A stretch of 64,000 nt of DNA from positions 6,529,001 to 6,593,000 of the forward strand of contig NZ_CP162553.1 of NCBI RefSeq assembly GCF_040939785.1. The letters run 5' to 3'. The position numbers were made by a program, and so were the translations under genes. The first letter of the stretch is position 1. Every line of letters begins with the position of its first letter. Positions 23,679 through 32,078 of this stretch are shown here, in pieces. Source of the stretch: Bradyrhizobium lupini (lineage in GTDB: Bacteria > Pseudomonadota > Alphaproteobacteria > Rhizobiales > Xanthobacteraceae). The notes beneath the pieces were generated by a model. That model was not told the DNA's origin. It ran no database searches and saw nothing but the letters and a program-made list of their open reading frames with translations.

Positions 23679-24656
23679 TTACCTGATCTTGAGGACAATT
23701 CGCCCCTGAGCCGTTCGGTTGGCCACGGCGCGCATGGCTTCTCCGGCCTCCTCCAAACGAAGGACGCGATCGATGTGCGGACGGATTTTTCCCTCGGCCA
23801 GCAATTGCATCAGCGTGGCGTTCATACGCGCGGCATCAGCTGAGAATTTCTCCGCCCAGGCGCCGACGAAGACGCCGAGGATGGAATAGTTCTTCAGCAG
23901 CGGAAGGTTCATCGGGAGCTGTGGAATTTCGCCGCTGGTGAAGCCGATCGGCATCAGCCGTCCGCCCCATTTCATCGACCGGGCCATCTGCTCGAATATC
24001 GCGCCGCCGACATTGTCGAAGCCGATGTCGATCCCTTCGCCACCGGTGATCGCCTTGATCCCGTCGCGCAGATTCTCTGTGCGATAGTTGATGACCTCGC
24101 TGCCACCGTAGGCGCGCACCAGGTTCGCCTTGTCATCGGAGCCGATACCGGCGACGACGCGCAGGCCCAGGTGGCGGCCAAGGTCGACCGCGGCAAGGCC
24201 AACTCCGCCGGCCGCACCGGTGACGAACAGCGTTTCGTCGCGCTGCGCCCGGGCCCGCTCGACCAGCGCATAATAGGCCGTGCCGTAATTGTGCAGCACC
24301 GTCGCCGCGGCTTCGAATGCGACGCCATCCGGCAGTCGCACGGTTTTCGATTCCTTCGCTATCATCCGTTCGGCGTAGCCGCCGGTCCAGGCGCTGCACG
24401 CCACGCGGTCGCCAGGCGCGAATCCCGTGACTTTGTCGCCGACCGCGACGACGACACCGGATGCTTCCGTGCCGGGCACGAAGGGCGTCGGCGGCCGCAT
24501 CTGATAGAGACCCGAGACCACCAATTGGTCCATGAAACTGACCGAGGCCGCATGGACGGCGATCAGAATCTCGTCGCCGGACGGCTTCGGCTCGTCGATT
24601 TCACTAAGGCGCAAATCGCCGGGTCCGGTGAATGAGCTGCATAGAATTGCTCTCAT
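23679..24656 (-). CDS. NAD(P)H:quinone oxidoreductase, zinc-independent MDR family
   Basis: A 325-residue medium-chain reductase similar to QOR, which reduces quinones or enones with NADPH. The GroES-like half has VHAASVSFMDQLVVSGLYQ and PFVPGTEASGVVVAVGDKV. The Rossmann half has VTGAAGGVGLAAVDLGRHLGL. No zinc-binding cysteines are seen. The ATG at 24656 overlaps the stop of the upstream LuxR gene in an ATGA, which implies translational coupling. It may recycle a quinone or process an enone product linked to the cluster, but its real substrate is unknown. Confidence 0.85.
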   Translation of the reverse strand: MRAILCSSFTGPGDLRLSEIDEPKPSGDEILIAVHAASVSFMDQLVVSGLYQMRPPTPFVPGTEASGVVVAVGDKVTGFAPGDRVACSAWTGGYAERMIAKESKTVRLPDGVAFEAAATVLHNYGTAYYALVERARAQRDETLFVTGAAGGVGLAAVDLGRHLGLRVVAGIGSDDKANLVRAYGGSEVINYRTENLRDGIKAITGGEGIDIGFDNVGGAIFEQMARSMKWGGRLMPIGFTSGEIPQLPMNLPLLKNYSILGVFVGAWAEKFSADAARMNATLMQLLAEGKIRPHIDRVLRLEEAGEAMRAVANRTAQGRIVLKIR

Positions 24657-25354
24657 CGTGTCGCTCCAACGGATTGTCTGCATTCGGCAGGTTTGCGTAA
24701 CGGCGTCGCATATCCCGCGACAAGCTTGACGAAATCTGCCTGTCGCGCTGCACCGGTCTTTTCAAACAGGCGCCGGACATGCGTCTTGATCGTCGTATTG
24801 GCGACGCCGAGTGCCGCCGCCACTTCGGGAACGCCGCCGAGTTCGACGATCGCGAGCATCACACGCAGTTCGGCTGGCGTCAGTTTGAACGCGTTACGGA
24901 GAGCTTCCGAACGAGGCAATATTGTCAGCGCCGCCTTGCGGACGAACAGTGCGGCAACCGCGCTGCAGGCGGCAGACGCATTGCGGCGCATGCCCGATGT
25001 GAGCGACAGGACATGGGCGACGTGGCGTTCTCCGTCCAGCCCGATCATCGAGATCGCAAGTCCGTTGATGCCATGCGCCTGGTCGCCGCGTCCCGCTGCC
25101 GCGAAGACTTGCCGCAACGTCTGGCTGACCGTGCTATCGCAGGCCATCAGAACCCCACGGAGCTCGAGGAGGACGTCGCTCGCATCGAGCATGGCCTGCC
25201 CGGCGGTATTGGCGTGAATCAGACGTCCGTCTGTGTCGACGAGAAATAGGCTGGCGTCGAGCCCATCGAGGGTATCAGCGAACACGGCGGCGTTTGCTGC
25301 CACCTGAACGGGCCCCCGCTCGACCGCAAATGCGCGGCATGGCACTGCGCTCAT
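24653..25354 (-). CDS. LuxR-type transcriptional regulator with PAS-like sensor
   Basis: A 233-residue regulator. The N-terminal half contains a PAS-like segment (ADTLDGLDASLFLVDTDGRL, HANTAGQAMLDASD) that could sense a ligand or redox state. The C-terminal half is the GerE/LuxR helix-turn-helix: FKLTPAELRVMLAIVELGGV, EVAAALGVANTTIKTHVRRLFEKTGAARQADFVKL. The start codon overlaps the upstream mddA stop by ATGA, so the gene has no room for the longer N-terminal domain seen in many related proteins. It is probably an operon-local regulator, possibly acting on the divergent promoter region at 26155-26303. Confidence 0.8.
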   Translation of the reverse strand: MSAVPCRAFAVERGPVQVAANAAVFADTLDGLDASLFLVDTDGRLIHANTAGQAMLDASDVLLELRGVLMACDSTVSQTLRQVFAAAGRGDQAHGINGLAISMIGLDGERHVAHVLSLTSGMRRNASAACSAVAALFVRKAALTILPRSEALRNAFKLTPAELRVMLAIVELGGVPEVAAALGVANTTIKTHVRRLFEKTGAARQADFVKLVAGYATPLRKPAECRQSVGATR

Positions 25355-26154
25355 CGGGGTGCACCAGCGGAGCGAGGGGGCTGGCGCTCGTCCGCCGGGC
25401 GGCGCGTGAAGAGACGCGGCACCAGCATCGGAACGCGATGGCGATATTGCTGATAGGTCATGCCGAACTCGGCGATCAGATCGCGCTCCTCGAACTGCAG
25501 GGCGATCAGGATGTAGGCCGTGTTCGCGAGCGCGAACAGCAGATGGCCGGCGGTCATCTCGGGCGTAGCCCAGAACGCGAGCAGGAAACCCAGCATGATT
25601 GGGTGCCGCACGATCTTGTAGAGCAGCGGTGTTCTGAACGATTGACCTGGTATCTCGCTCCCGCGGAACGCGACGAAGGCCTGGCGGAGGCCGAACAGAT
25701 CGAAATGATCGATCATGTGGGTGGAGGCGAACGCGATCAGCCAGCCGAGCCAATGCACGCCGATCAGCAACCAGGCCGCTATTCCGCTCGTTTGCCAGAC
25801 CGGCGTCGGGATCGGACGCCACTGCCAGAACAGCAACAGCAGGATCAGGCTGGAAAGCAGCACATAGGTGCTGCGCTGGCAGGCGAGGGGAAGGAATTTG
25901 GCCGACCATCGTTTGAAGGCCGGCCGCGCCATCACGCTGTGCTGGATCGCAAACAGGCTCATCAGCAGCAGGTTGACGACGACGGCCACGCTCAGGTCCG
26001 TCGGGCTGCCGACATCGATCGACTTATCGATCGACATATCTATCGATTTGGGCACGACATAATTGCCGACGAAACCGAGCGCATAGAGAAATGAGACCGT
26101 GAAGATGACGTAGCTCACGATGGCGTAGAGCAGGATCAGGAGGCGCGAGATCAT
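25351..26154 (-). CDS. mddA: Methanethiol S-methyltransferase family protein (MddA-like)
   Basis: A 267-residue integral membrane protein of the isoprenylcysteine-methyltransferase/NnrU-like fold with about six hydrophobic segments. The pattern NLLLMSLFAIQHSVMARPAF, QRSTYVLLSSLILLLLFWQWRPI, ASTHMIDHFDLFGLRQ, YKIVRHPIMLGFLLAFWATP and ALQFEERDLIAEFG...YQQYRHRVPML is that of MddA, which uses S-adenosylmethionine to methylate methanethiol to dimethyl sulfide. It begins the operon, from ATG 26154. Notable is a repetitive hydrophilic insert, KSIDMSIDKSIDVGSPTD, encoded by imperfect repeats of a GATCGA unit. Substrate assignment rests on sequence resemblance only. Confidence 0.75.
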   Translation of the reverse strand: MISRLLILLYAIVSYVIFTVSFLYALGFVGNYVVPKSIDMSIDKSIDVGSPTDLSVAVVVNLLLMSLFAIQHSVMARPAFKRWSAKFLPLACQRSTYVLLSSLILLLLFWQWRPIPTPVWQTSGIAAWLLIGVHWLGWLIAFASTHMIDHFDLFGLRQAFVAFRGSEIPGQSFRTPLLYKIVRHPIMLGFLLAFWATPEMTAGHLLFALANTAYILIALQFEERDLIAEFGMTYQQYRHRVPMLVPRLFTRRPADERQPPRSAGAPR

Positions 26155-26189
26155 GTTTTTTCCTATTGTGCCTGATGCAGCCGTGCCGC

Positions 26190-26220
26190 ATTCAGGAGCC
26201 TGAATTGCTCGCCCGCGAGC
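26190..26220. promoter_or_regulatory. Two adjacent palindromes in the mddA/hydrolase divergent promoter
   Basis: ATTCAGG-AG-CCTGAAT (26190-26205) and GCTCGC-CC-GCGAGC (26207-26220) are perfect inverted repeats, one after the other, in the 149-base region between two divergent genes that both involve regulators. They are good operator candidates for the LuxR or the BTAD regulator. Binding is inferred, not shown. Confidence 0.5.
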
Positions 26221-26303
26221 AGGCTCGATCTGCCCCGACTGCTATTGCCGGACCGTCCCCTGTGCGTCCCCCGGGGGGCGCCGCAAGGGGAGGGAGGACT
26301 TTC

Positions 26304-27848
26304 ATGACGGCTTTCTCGCTGGGGACATTCGGGTTCCCTGAGGTCCACGCCGACGGCCGCCCGATCAAGTTGGCCTTGCGCAAGGGCCTCGCGCTGCTGA
26401 TCTATCTCGCGGAGGCCAAGGGCGCTGTGGCCCGCGAAATCGTGGCGACGCTGCTGTGGCCTGAAACTGACCGCGAGACCGGCCTTGCGCGGTTGCGGCG
26501 GCTGCTTCACCGAATCGAGCTGACGCTCGGTCAGCAGGTGTTCGAGACCGACCGCATCAGTCTGCGATGGTCTCCGGCAGTCGCGCTGCAGGTCGATGCA
26601 CATTTTTTCGAGAGCGCCTGCGATCGCGGTGACTTTGACGAAGCCTGCCAGACTTATCGGGGAGATTTCCTCGCAGGCTTCTCGCCGGAGGGCTGTCCGG
26701 AATTCGACGACTGGGCGTTCTTCCGCCGCGAGGCGCTGCGGGGACGGCTGATGCACGCGCTGGAGCGTCTGGTGCAGGACAAGACCGCTGCCGGAGACTA
26801 CTTCGCCGCGACCGCGCATGCGACCCGTCTGGCCGAGCTCGATCCTTTGAGCGAGGTCTATGGCCGGCATCTGATCCGCAGCCTGCTGCTGGCGGGCGAC
26901 CGCAGCGCGGCAGAGCGGCACCATGCGGCACTGACGCGGCGGCTGCGTGACGAGCTTGGTGTTACGCCGGAAGCCGAGACCGCGGCGTTGATGAGTCCTG
27001 CGGCGGCACACTCTGTACCAGCGACGCGCTACGTCAAGGGCGCCGGTGTGCATCTGGCGTATCAGACCTATGGCAGCGGTCCGCTCGACATCCTGGTCAT
27101 GCCCGGCTTCGTATCGCATGTGGAACGCGCCTGGGAGCATCCGGCGAGCCGAACCTTTCTGGCCTCACTGACGAAGCTGGGGCGTCTGATCGTGTTCGAT
27201 CGTCGCGGGATCGGGTTGTCCGACCGGGTTGGGTCGGCGCCTGATATCGACGTCACCGCGGAGGATATCGGCACCGTGCTGCGCGCCGCGGATGCGCGCC
27301 GCGTTGTGCTGTTCGGCGCATCCGAGTGCGGGCCGGCCTGCATCAAATTCGCCGTCGACGAGCCGCGTCTCGTGGCCGGACTCATCCTGTTCGGTGCATT
27401 GGCCAAGGGCTGCTGGTCGCAGGACTATCCGCACGCGTTGCGCGCCAGCCAGTACGACGCCTGGAGCAAGCACCTCATCGCGCAATGGGGAGGTCCGGTG
27501 GGGATTGAGACCTTCGCACCCAGCCTTGCCGGCGATCCCCAGGCCCGCGCATGGTGGGCGGGGCTATTGCGCGCGGCCTCCAGTCCCGGCGGCATCTCGG
27601 CCGTGCTCGAGGCGTTTCGCGACGCCGACGTGCGGCAGCTTTTGCCGCAAATTGCCATGCCGACATTGGTGTTGCATCGTCGGGACGACAAGGCCGTACG
27701 GATCGCGGCCGGCCGCGATGTGGCGAGCCGGATCAAAGGTGCGCAATTCGTCGAGCTCGACGGCAACGATCACTGGTTCTTCGCGGGCGATCAGCAGCCG
27801 GTGCTCGATGCGATCAGGGGATTTACGGAAGCATTGCCGAGGCGATGA
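26304..27848 (+). CDS. BTAD-type transcriptional activator fused to an alpha/beta hydrolase
   Basis: A 514-residue fusion. Residues of about 1-95 form a winged-helix DNA-binding domain (IKLALRKGLALLIYLAEAKG, TLLWPETDRETGLARLRRLLHRIE). Residues of about 95-225 are the BTAD helical domain (DAHFFESACDRGDFDEACQT, TRLAELDPLSEVYGRHLIRS, RDELGVTPEAET). Residues of about 235-514 are an alpha/beta hydrolase: VFDRRGIGLSDRVG, Ser340 in FGASECGPAC, VLHRRDDKAVRIAAG and the final His in GNDHWFFAGD. Gly is replaced by Cys342 in the usual GxSxG. The ATG at 26304 follows GGGAGG. The hydrolase may sense or process an effector. Divergent from mddA. Confidence 0.85.
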   Translation: MTAFSLGTFGFPEVHADGRPIKLALRKGLALLIYLAEAKGAVAREIVATLLWPETDRETGLARLRRLLHRIELTLGQQVFETDRISLRWSPAVALQVDAHFFESACDRGDFDEACQTYRGDFLAGFSPEGCPEFDDWAFFRREALRGRLMHALERLVQDKTAAGDYFAATAHATRLAELDPLSEVYGRHLIRSLLLAGDRSAAERHHAALTRRLRDELGVTPEAETAALMSPAAAHSVPATRYVKGAGVHLAYQTYGSGPLDILVMPGFVSHVERAWEHPASRTFLASLTKLGRLIVFDRRGIGLSDRVGSAPDIDVTAEDIGTVLRAADARRVVLFGASECGPACIKFAVDEPRLVAGLILFGALAKGCWSQDYPHALRASQYDAWSKHLIAQWGGPVGIETFAPSLAGDPQARAWWAGLLRAASSPGGISAVLEAFRDADVRQLLPQIAMPTLVLHRRDDKAVRIAAGRDVASRIKGAQFVELDGNDHWFFAGDQQPVLDAIRGFTEALPRR

Positions 27849-27880
27849 GGCGAGGCACGTAAATCCGTAGCCCCGGTCAT

Positions 27881-27909
27881 TGGCACGTTTCGTGCCTGCC
27901 AAAGTGGCA
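27881..27909 (+). promoter_or_regulatory. Palindromes or sigma-54-like promoter upstream of cynS
   Basis: GGCACG-TTT-CGTGCC (27882-27896) and TGCCA-AAG-TGGCA (27897-27909) are two adjacent perfect palindromes. The first also fits a sigma-54 spacing: TGGCACG with GG at 27882-27883 and GC at 27894-27895, ten bases apart, with one mismatch from TTGC in the -12 element. Either reading would suggest dedicated control of cyanase, about 80 bases before its start. Confidence 0.4.
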
Positions 27910-27985
27910 CAAAAAGCGTCGCGTCTATCCGCTGCCTCGAGGAAATGAGCCGGCGCGACATAGTCTTAGCCAAGGAGACCCTGAC

Positions 27986-28474
27986 ATGAAACGCGAAGAC
28001 CTCACCGAGAAGCTGCTCGACATCAAGCGCGAGAAGGGCTGGAGCTGGAAATATATCTGCGAGAAGATCGGCGGCTATTCCGAGGTGCTGATAACAGGCG
28101 CGATCCTCGGCCAGATGAAACTGACGAAGCCGCAGGCGGCCAACGCCGGCGAACTGTTCGGCCTGTCGAAGGCGGAGACCGCCATGCTGAACGAGGTGCC
28201 GATGCGCGGCACCGGCACGCCGATGCCGCCGACCGACCCGCTGATCTACCGCTTCTACGAGATGGTGATGGTCAACGGCCCGGCCTGGAAGGCGCTGATC
28301 GAGGAGGAGTTCGGCGACGGCATCATGTCGGCGATCGACTTCGACATGGCGATCGAGCGCGTGGCGAATCCGAAGGGCGACCGCGTCAAGTTCACGATGA
28401 GCGGCAAATTCCTGCCGTACAAATATTACGGCGCCAGCGGCAACGTGCCGGAATATGGGTTCAAGGAGGGATAG
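27986..28474 (+). CDS. cynS: Cyanate hydratase (cyanase)
   Basis: A 162-residue cyanase that converts cyanate and bicarbonate to ammonia and CO2. The N-terminal helix-turn-helix-like domain is LTEKLLDIKREKGWSWKYIC. The catalytic core contains YRFYEM and GDGIMSAIDF, placing Arg89, Glu92 and Ser115 as equivalents of the known Arg/Glu/Ser site. The length is near the usual 156. AAGGAG precedes the ATG. No cynR or cynT is adjacent, so control must come from the palindromic region just upstream. It lies directly after the mddA-associated regulator gene. Confidence 0.96.
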   Translation: MKREDLTEKLLDIKREKGWSWKYICEKIGGYSEVLITGAILGQMKLTKPQAANAGELFGLSKAETAMLNEVPMRGTGTPMPPTDPLIYRFYEMVMVNGPAWKALIEEEFGDGIMSAIDFDMAIERVANPKGDRVKFTMSGKFLPYKYYGASGNVPEYGFKEG

Positions 28475-28482
28475 CTGGTTGG

Positions 28483-28519
28483 CATTCCGGGGGCGCGTCG
28501 CAGACGTGGCCCCGGAATG
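28483..28519. terminator. Inverted repeat between convergent cynS and zeta-inhibitor genes
   Basis: CATTCCGGGG (28483-28492) pairs exactly with CCCCGGAATG (28510-28519) across a 17-base loop. It lies 8 bases after the cynS stop and before the end of the opposite gene, so it probably terminates transcription in both directions. It also resembles a common extragenic repeat of these genomes. Confidence 0.5.
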
Positions 28520-28529
28520 ATGCTTCGCC

Positions 28530-28853
28530 TTATTTCCCGGCCTTCACCTCGGCCGCCGCCACCGCGATCAGCTCGTTCATCTTGGCGCGAATTGCCTGTT
28601 CGGTGACGGCCACGTTCTTGGCGGCGAAATCGGCCATGACCTTGCGCAGGACGTCGGCGTCACCGGCTTCCTCGAAATCGGCCGCGACCACCTCCTTGGC
28701 ATAGGCCGTGGCGGCATCACCCGTGATGCCGAGCTTTTCGGCCGCCCACAGCCCGAGCAGCCGGTTGCGGCGGGCTTCCGCCTTGAATTTCTGCTCCTCG
28801 TCGAGGGCAAACTTCTTCTCGAAGCCTTCCTCGCGCTTGTCCAACGTGCTCAT
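28530..28853 (-). CDS. DUF1476 protein, F1-ATPase zeta inhibitor
   Basis: A 107-residue, mostly helical protein starting MSTLDKREEGFEKKFALDEEQKFKAEARRNRLLG. This DUF1476 sequence is the zeta subunit of alphaproteobacterial F1FO-ATPase, whose N-terminal region inserts into F1 and blocks ATP hydrolysis. The pattern WAAEKLGITGDAATAYAKEV and DADVLRKVMADFAAKN is typical. It is transcribed alone, divergently from purC, as in many rhizobia. Confidence 0.9.
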   Translation of the reverse strand: MSTLDKREEGFEKKFALDEEQKFKAEARRNRLLGLWAAEKLGITGDAATAYAKEVVAADFEEAGDADVLRKVMADFAAKNVAVTEQAIRAKMNELIAVAAAEVKAGK

Positions 28854-29163
28854 GCCTTTTCCAATTCCCTGCTGACTGGACCCGGCTGGCCCTCGTTGCG
28901 AGAGCCCCGGTGCATGCCTAGATAGGGGGCAGGAATCGGCAAAACAACGAGCCGTTAAGCCGCAGGCAAGGCGGTATAAGTTTGATGCCGGACGGCCGGA
29001 TCGATTGTGCTGGGACAGCCAATCGGATAGGTTGCCTCAGGCTGGGTTCCCGTTCTGTTTTCTAGGGGTTCCGGGCCGTTCACGGCAGCTCCGCTGTGGG
29101 TCGTAGTCTCGTCAACCGGAGCACACCAAATACATGGATTTCAACAAAACACGGTACATCCCC
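28854..29163. other. Divergent promoter region between the zeta inhibitor and purC
   Basis: About 310 bases with no plausible protein gene. It should hold the promoters of both genes. The in-frame ATG at 29134 upstream of purC is less likely than 29164 because the extra residues ([10 protein letters not shown]) are not part of the family. No riboswitch-like structure was recognised. Confidence 0.4.
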
Positions 29164-29931
29164 ATGAGCCGTCGGCGTCGCATTTATGAAGGCAAGGCAA
29201 AGGTTCTTTACGAAGGCCCGGAGCCCGGTACCCTGATCCAGCACTTCAAGGATGACGCCACCGCGTTCAATGCGAAAAAGCATCAGGTGATCGAGGGCAA
29301 GGGTGTCCTCAACAACCGGATCTCGGAGTACCTGTTTCAGCACCTCAACGACATCGGGGTGCCGACCCATTTCATCCGCCGCCTCAATATGCGCGAGCAA
29401 TTGATCCGCGAAGTCGAGATCGTGCCGCTGGAAGTGGTGGTGCGGAACGTTGCCGCCGGCTCGCTGTCGCAGCGCCTCGGCATCGAGGAGGGCACGCAGC
29501 TGCCCCGCTCGATCATCGAGTTCTACTACAAGAACGACCAGCTCAACGATCCCATGGTGTCGGAAGAGCACATCACCGCTTTCGGGTGGGCGACACCGCA
29601 GGAGATCGACGACATCATGGCACTTGCCATCCGTGTCAACGACTTCCTCACCGGTCTCTTCCTCGGCATCGGCATCCGCCTCGTCGACTTCAAGATGGAG
29701 TGCGGCCGGCTGTTCGAGAACGAGATGATGCGGATCATCGTCGCCGACGAGATCTCGCCGGATAGCTGCCGCCTGTGGGACATCAAGTCGAACGAGAAGC
29801 TCGACAAGGACCGTTTCCGCAGGGATCTCGGTGGGCTGCTCGAGGCCTATACCGAAGTCGCCAAGCGTCTCGGCATTCTCATGGAGAACGAGCGTCCGGC
29901 CGGCTCCGGCCCGGTGCTGGTGAAGAGCTAA
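29164..29931 (+). CDS. purC: Phosphoribosylaminoimidazole-succinocarboxamide synthase
   Basis: A 255-residue SAICAR synthetase, the step of purine synthesis that joins CAIR and aspartate. Family landmarks are [66 protein letters not shown] and [34 protein letters not shown]. The start at 29164 is the conserved one. It is followed at 12 bases by purS, so the two are cotranscribed. Confidence 0.97.
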   Translation: MSRRRRIYEGKAKVLYEGPEPGTLIQHFKDDATAFNAKKHQVIEGKGVLNNRISEYLFQHLNDIGVPTHFIRRLNMREQLIREVEIVPLEVVVRNVAAGSLSQRLGIEEGTQLPRSIIEFYYKNDQLNDPMVSEEHITAFGWATPQEIDDIMALAIRVNDFLTGLFLGIGIRLVDFKMECGRLFENEMMRIIVADEISPDSCRLWDIKSNEKLDKDRFRRDLGGLLEAYTEVAKRLGILMENERPAGSGPVLVKS

Positions 29932-29943
29932 GAGGAATCTGAC

Positions 29944-30186
29944 GTGAAGGCACGTGTTACCGTGACGTTGAAAACGGGCATCCTCGATCCGCAGGGCAAG
30001 GCGATCGAGGGTGCGTTGAAGTCGCTCGGCGTCGACGGCGTCGCCAGCGTCCGGCAGGGCAAGGTGTTCGACATCGAGCTCGCGGGCACGGACAAGGCGA
30101 AGGCGGAGGCGGCGTTGAAGGATGCCGCCGACAAGCTGCTGGCGAATACCGTGATCGAGAACTACCGGGTCGAGCTGATCGGGTGA
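29944..30186 (+). CDS. purS: Phosphoribosylformylglycinamidine synthase subunit PurS
   Basis: An 80-residue small subunit of the three-part FGAM synthase (PurS-PurQ-PurL). It bridges the glutaminase and synthetase subunits. The sequence MKARVTVTLKTGILDPQGKA, ALKSLGVDGVASVRQGKVFDIEL and ANTVIENYRVELIG is complete and typical. The start is GTG at 29944. In this window it is separated from purQ by an oppositely oriented CorA gene, an arrangement that breaks the usual purC-S-Q-L series. Confidence 0.95.
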   Translation: MKARVTVTLKTGILDPQGKAIEGALKSLGVDGVASVRQGKVFDIELAGTDKAKAEAALKDAADKLLANTVIENYRVELIG

Positions 30187-30196
30187 ACGGGATGGC

Positions 30197-31213
30197 TCAC
30201 AGCCATCCGACCCGACGAAAACGCCAATACAGCGCGCCGCACGCCGTCAGCATCACGCCGAGCAGCGTGTAATAGCCGTACTCCCAGTCCAGCTCCGGCA
30301 TGTGCTTGAAGTTCATGCCGTAGATGCCGGCAAGCGCGGTCGGGATCGCGATGATCGCGAGCCAGGAGGCAAGTTTCTTGGAGACCGCCGTCTCCTGGGC
30401 CTGGCCGACCAGCAGGCTCGCTTCGAAGGCGAAGGCCAGCACCTCGCGCATGGAATCGATCCGCTCCTGGATGTTGCGGACGTGGTCGGTGACGTCGCGG
30501 AACAGCGGCTGCATCGTCGCGCGCACCATCGCAAGCTCGTCGTGCTCCAGACGGCGGCAGACCTCCACCAGCGGCCCGATCGCGGTCCTGAGCCGCAAGA
30601 GGTCGCGGCGCAGCATATAGAGCCGCTCGATCTGCGCCTTGCTGATCGCCTTGGAGAGCACGTCATCCTCGATGCTCTCGACCTCTTCGTGAATGCTCTC
30701 GAGCACGGGCGAGTAGTTGTCGACGATGAAATCGAGGATGGCGTAGAGGATGTAGTCCTCGCCGCGCGCGAGCGCTCGCGGGCAGCTTTCGCAACGTTCG
30801 CGCACCGGCGTGTAGGATGTCGACGCGCCGTGGCGCACCGAGACCAGATAGCCTTCGCCAACGAAGATGTGCGTCTCGCCGAAGGCGATCCGGCCCTCGA
30901 TCAGTTGCGCGGTTCGCGCCACGATGAACAGGGCCTCGCCATATTGCTCGATCTTCGGTCTCTGATGGGCGTGGTTGGCGTCCTCGATGGCAAGCTCGTG
31001 CAGGTCGAACTGCTTCTGCACCGCGCTGAGCAGCGCCATGTCGGGCTCGTGCAGCCCGATCCAGACCACGTGGCCGGGCTTCGCCCGCCAGCTCGAGGCC
31101 TCGCTGATGGCAATATTGGCGACGCGCCGGCCGTCGACATAGGCACCGGCGGCGATCACGCCCTCGGTGGACACCGGCTCGGAGAGGGATGCGGGCAGCG
31201 AGGGGACATTCAT
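30197..31213 (-). CDS. CorA-family Mg2+/Co2+ transporter
   Basis: A 338-residue CorA-type transporter. The large cytoplasmic domain carries [27 protein letters not shown], then the long stalk helix [20 protein letters not shown]. Two C-terminal helices follow, with the signature [13 protein letters not shown] around residue 298 (GMN at the pore mouth) and [22 protein letters not shown] at the end. The ATG at 31213 ([14 protein letters not shown]) avoids a poor N-terminal extension. It sits convergent to purS and divergent to purQ, possibly inserted into the purine cluster. Confidence 0.93.
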   Translation of the reverse strand: MNVPSLPASLSEPVSTEGVIAAGAYVDGRRVANIAISEASSWRAKPGHVVWIGLHEPDMALLSAVQKQFDLHELAIEDANHAHQRPKIEQYGEALFIVARTAQLIEGRIAFGETHIFVGEGYLVSVRHGASTSYTPVRERCESCPRALARGEDYILYAILDFIVDNYSPVLESIHEEVESIEDDVLSKAISKAQIERLYMLRRDLLRLRTAIGPLVEVCRRLEHDELAMVRATMQPLFRDVTDHVRNIQERIDSMREVLAFAFEASLLVGQAQETAVSKKLASWLAIIAIPTALAGIYGMNFKHMPELDWEYGYYTLLGVMLTACGALYWRFRRVGWL

Positions 31214-31376
31214 GGCTTTAATCCCGGGCGAATCGATCGGCCGATGGCGGGCTATGGCCTGTGCACAACGCTCGCGGCCGAGGCTAGCACTGGTAAAATC
31301 CCCGTCAAATGGATATGTCTGCTCACGATTTGGCAGCCGTGCCAGCCCCATTCAATCTTCGTTCGGAACCTCTGCC

Positions 31377-32078
31377 ATGAAAGCCGCCATCCTCGTCTTT
31401 CCCGGAATCAACCGCGAGCGCGACATGGCGCGTGCCTTGAGGCTGATCTCGGGCAGCGAGCCCGCGATGGTGTGGCATGCCGAGACGTCGCTGCCTGATG
31501 GCACCGACCTCGTGGTGGTGCCCGGCGGGTTCTCCTATGGCGATTATCTGCGCTGCGGCGCGATTGCGGCGCGGGCGCCGGTGATGGACGCGGTGCGCGA
31601 CTATGCGGCCAACGGCGGCCTCGTGCTCGGCGTCTGCAACGGTTTTCAGATCCTCTGCGAGTCCGGCCTCTTGCCTGGCGTCCTGATGCGCAATGCGCGG
31701 CTGAAATTCATCTGCCACGACGTGCATCTGCGCGTGGAGCGCTCCGACACGCCATTCACGCGCGGCTACAATGCCGGGCAGGTGATCCGCGTGCCCATCG
31801 CGCATGGCGAGGGCAATTATGCGGCGGACGCGGAGACCATCAAGCGGCTCGAAGGCGAGGGTCGCGTCCTTTACCGCTATTGCTCGGCTGACGGCGCGAT
31901 CGACGATATCAGCAACATCAACGGCGCCGCGCAATCCATCGCCGGCATCGTCAACGACAAGGGCAACGTGCTCGGCATGATGCCGCATCCGGAAAACCAC
32001 GTCGAAGACATCATGGGCTGCACCGACGGTCGCGGCCTGTTCGCCGGCCTCACCGCGCATCTGGAAAAAGCCGCGTGA
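31377..32078 (+). CDS. purQ: Phosphoribosylformylglycinamidine synthase subunit PurQ
   Basis: A 233-residue glutamine amidotransferase class I subunit. The nucleophile is Cys87 in [17 protein letters not shown], with the His/Glu pair in [12 protein letters not shown] near the C-terminus. It supplies ammonia to PurL. The start [20 protein letters not shown] at 31377 is standard. Its stop overlaps the start of the following Bug-type binding protein by four bases (GTGA). Confidence 0.97.
   Translation: MKAAILVFPGINRERDMARALRLISGSEPAMVWHAETSLPDGTDLVVVPGGFSYGDYLRCGAIAARAPVMDAVRDYAANGGLVLGVCNGFQILCESGLLPGVLMRNARLKFICHDVHLRVERSDTPFTRGYNAGQVIRVPIAHGEGNYAADAETIKRLEGEGRVLYRYCSADGAIDDISNINGAAQSIAGIVNDKGNVLGMMPHPENHVEDIMGCTDGRGLFAGLTAHLEKAA

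Noticed and set aside
25294..26094. Plus-strand frame opposite mddA
   Set aside because: Shadow of the membrane protein gene. No hydrophobic or family signal.
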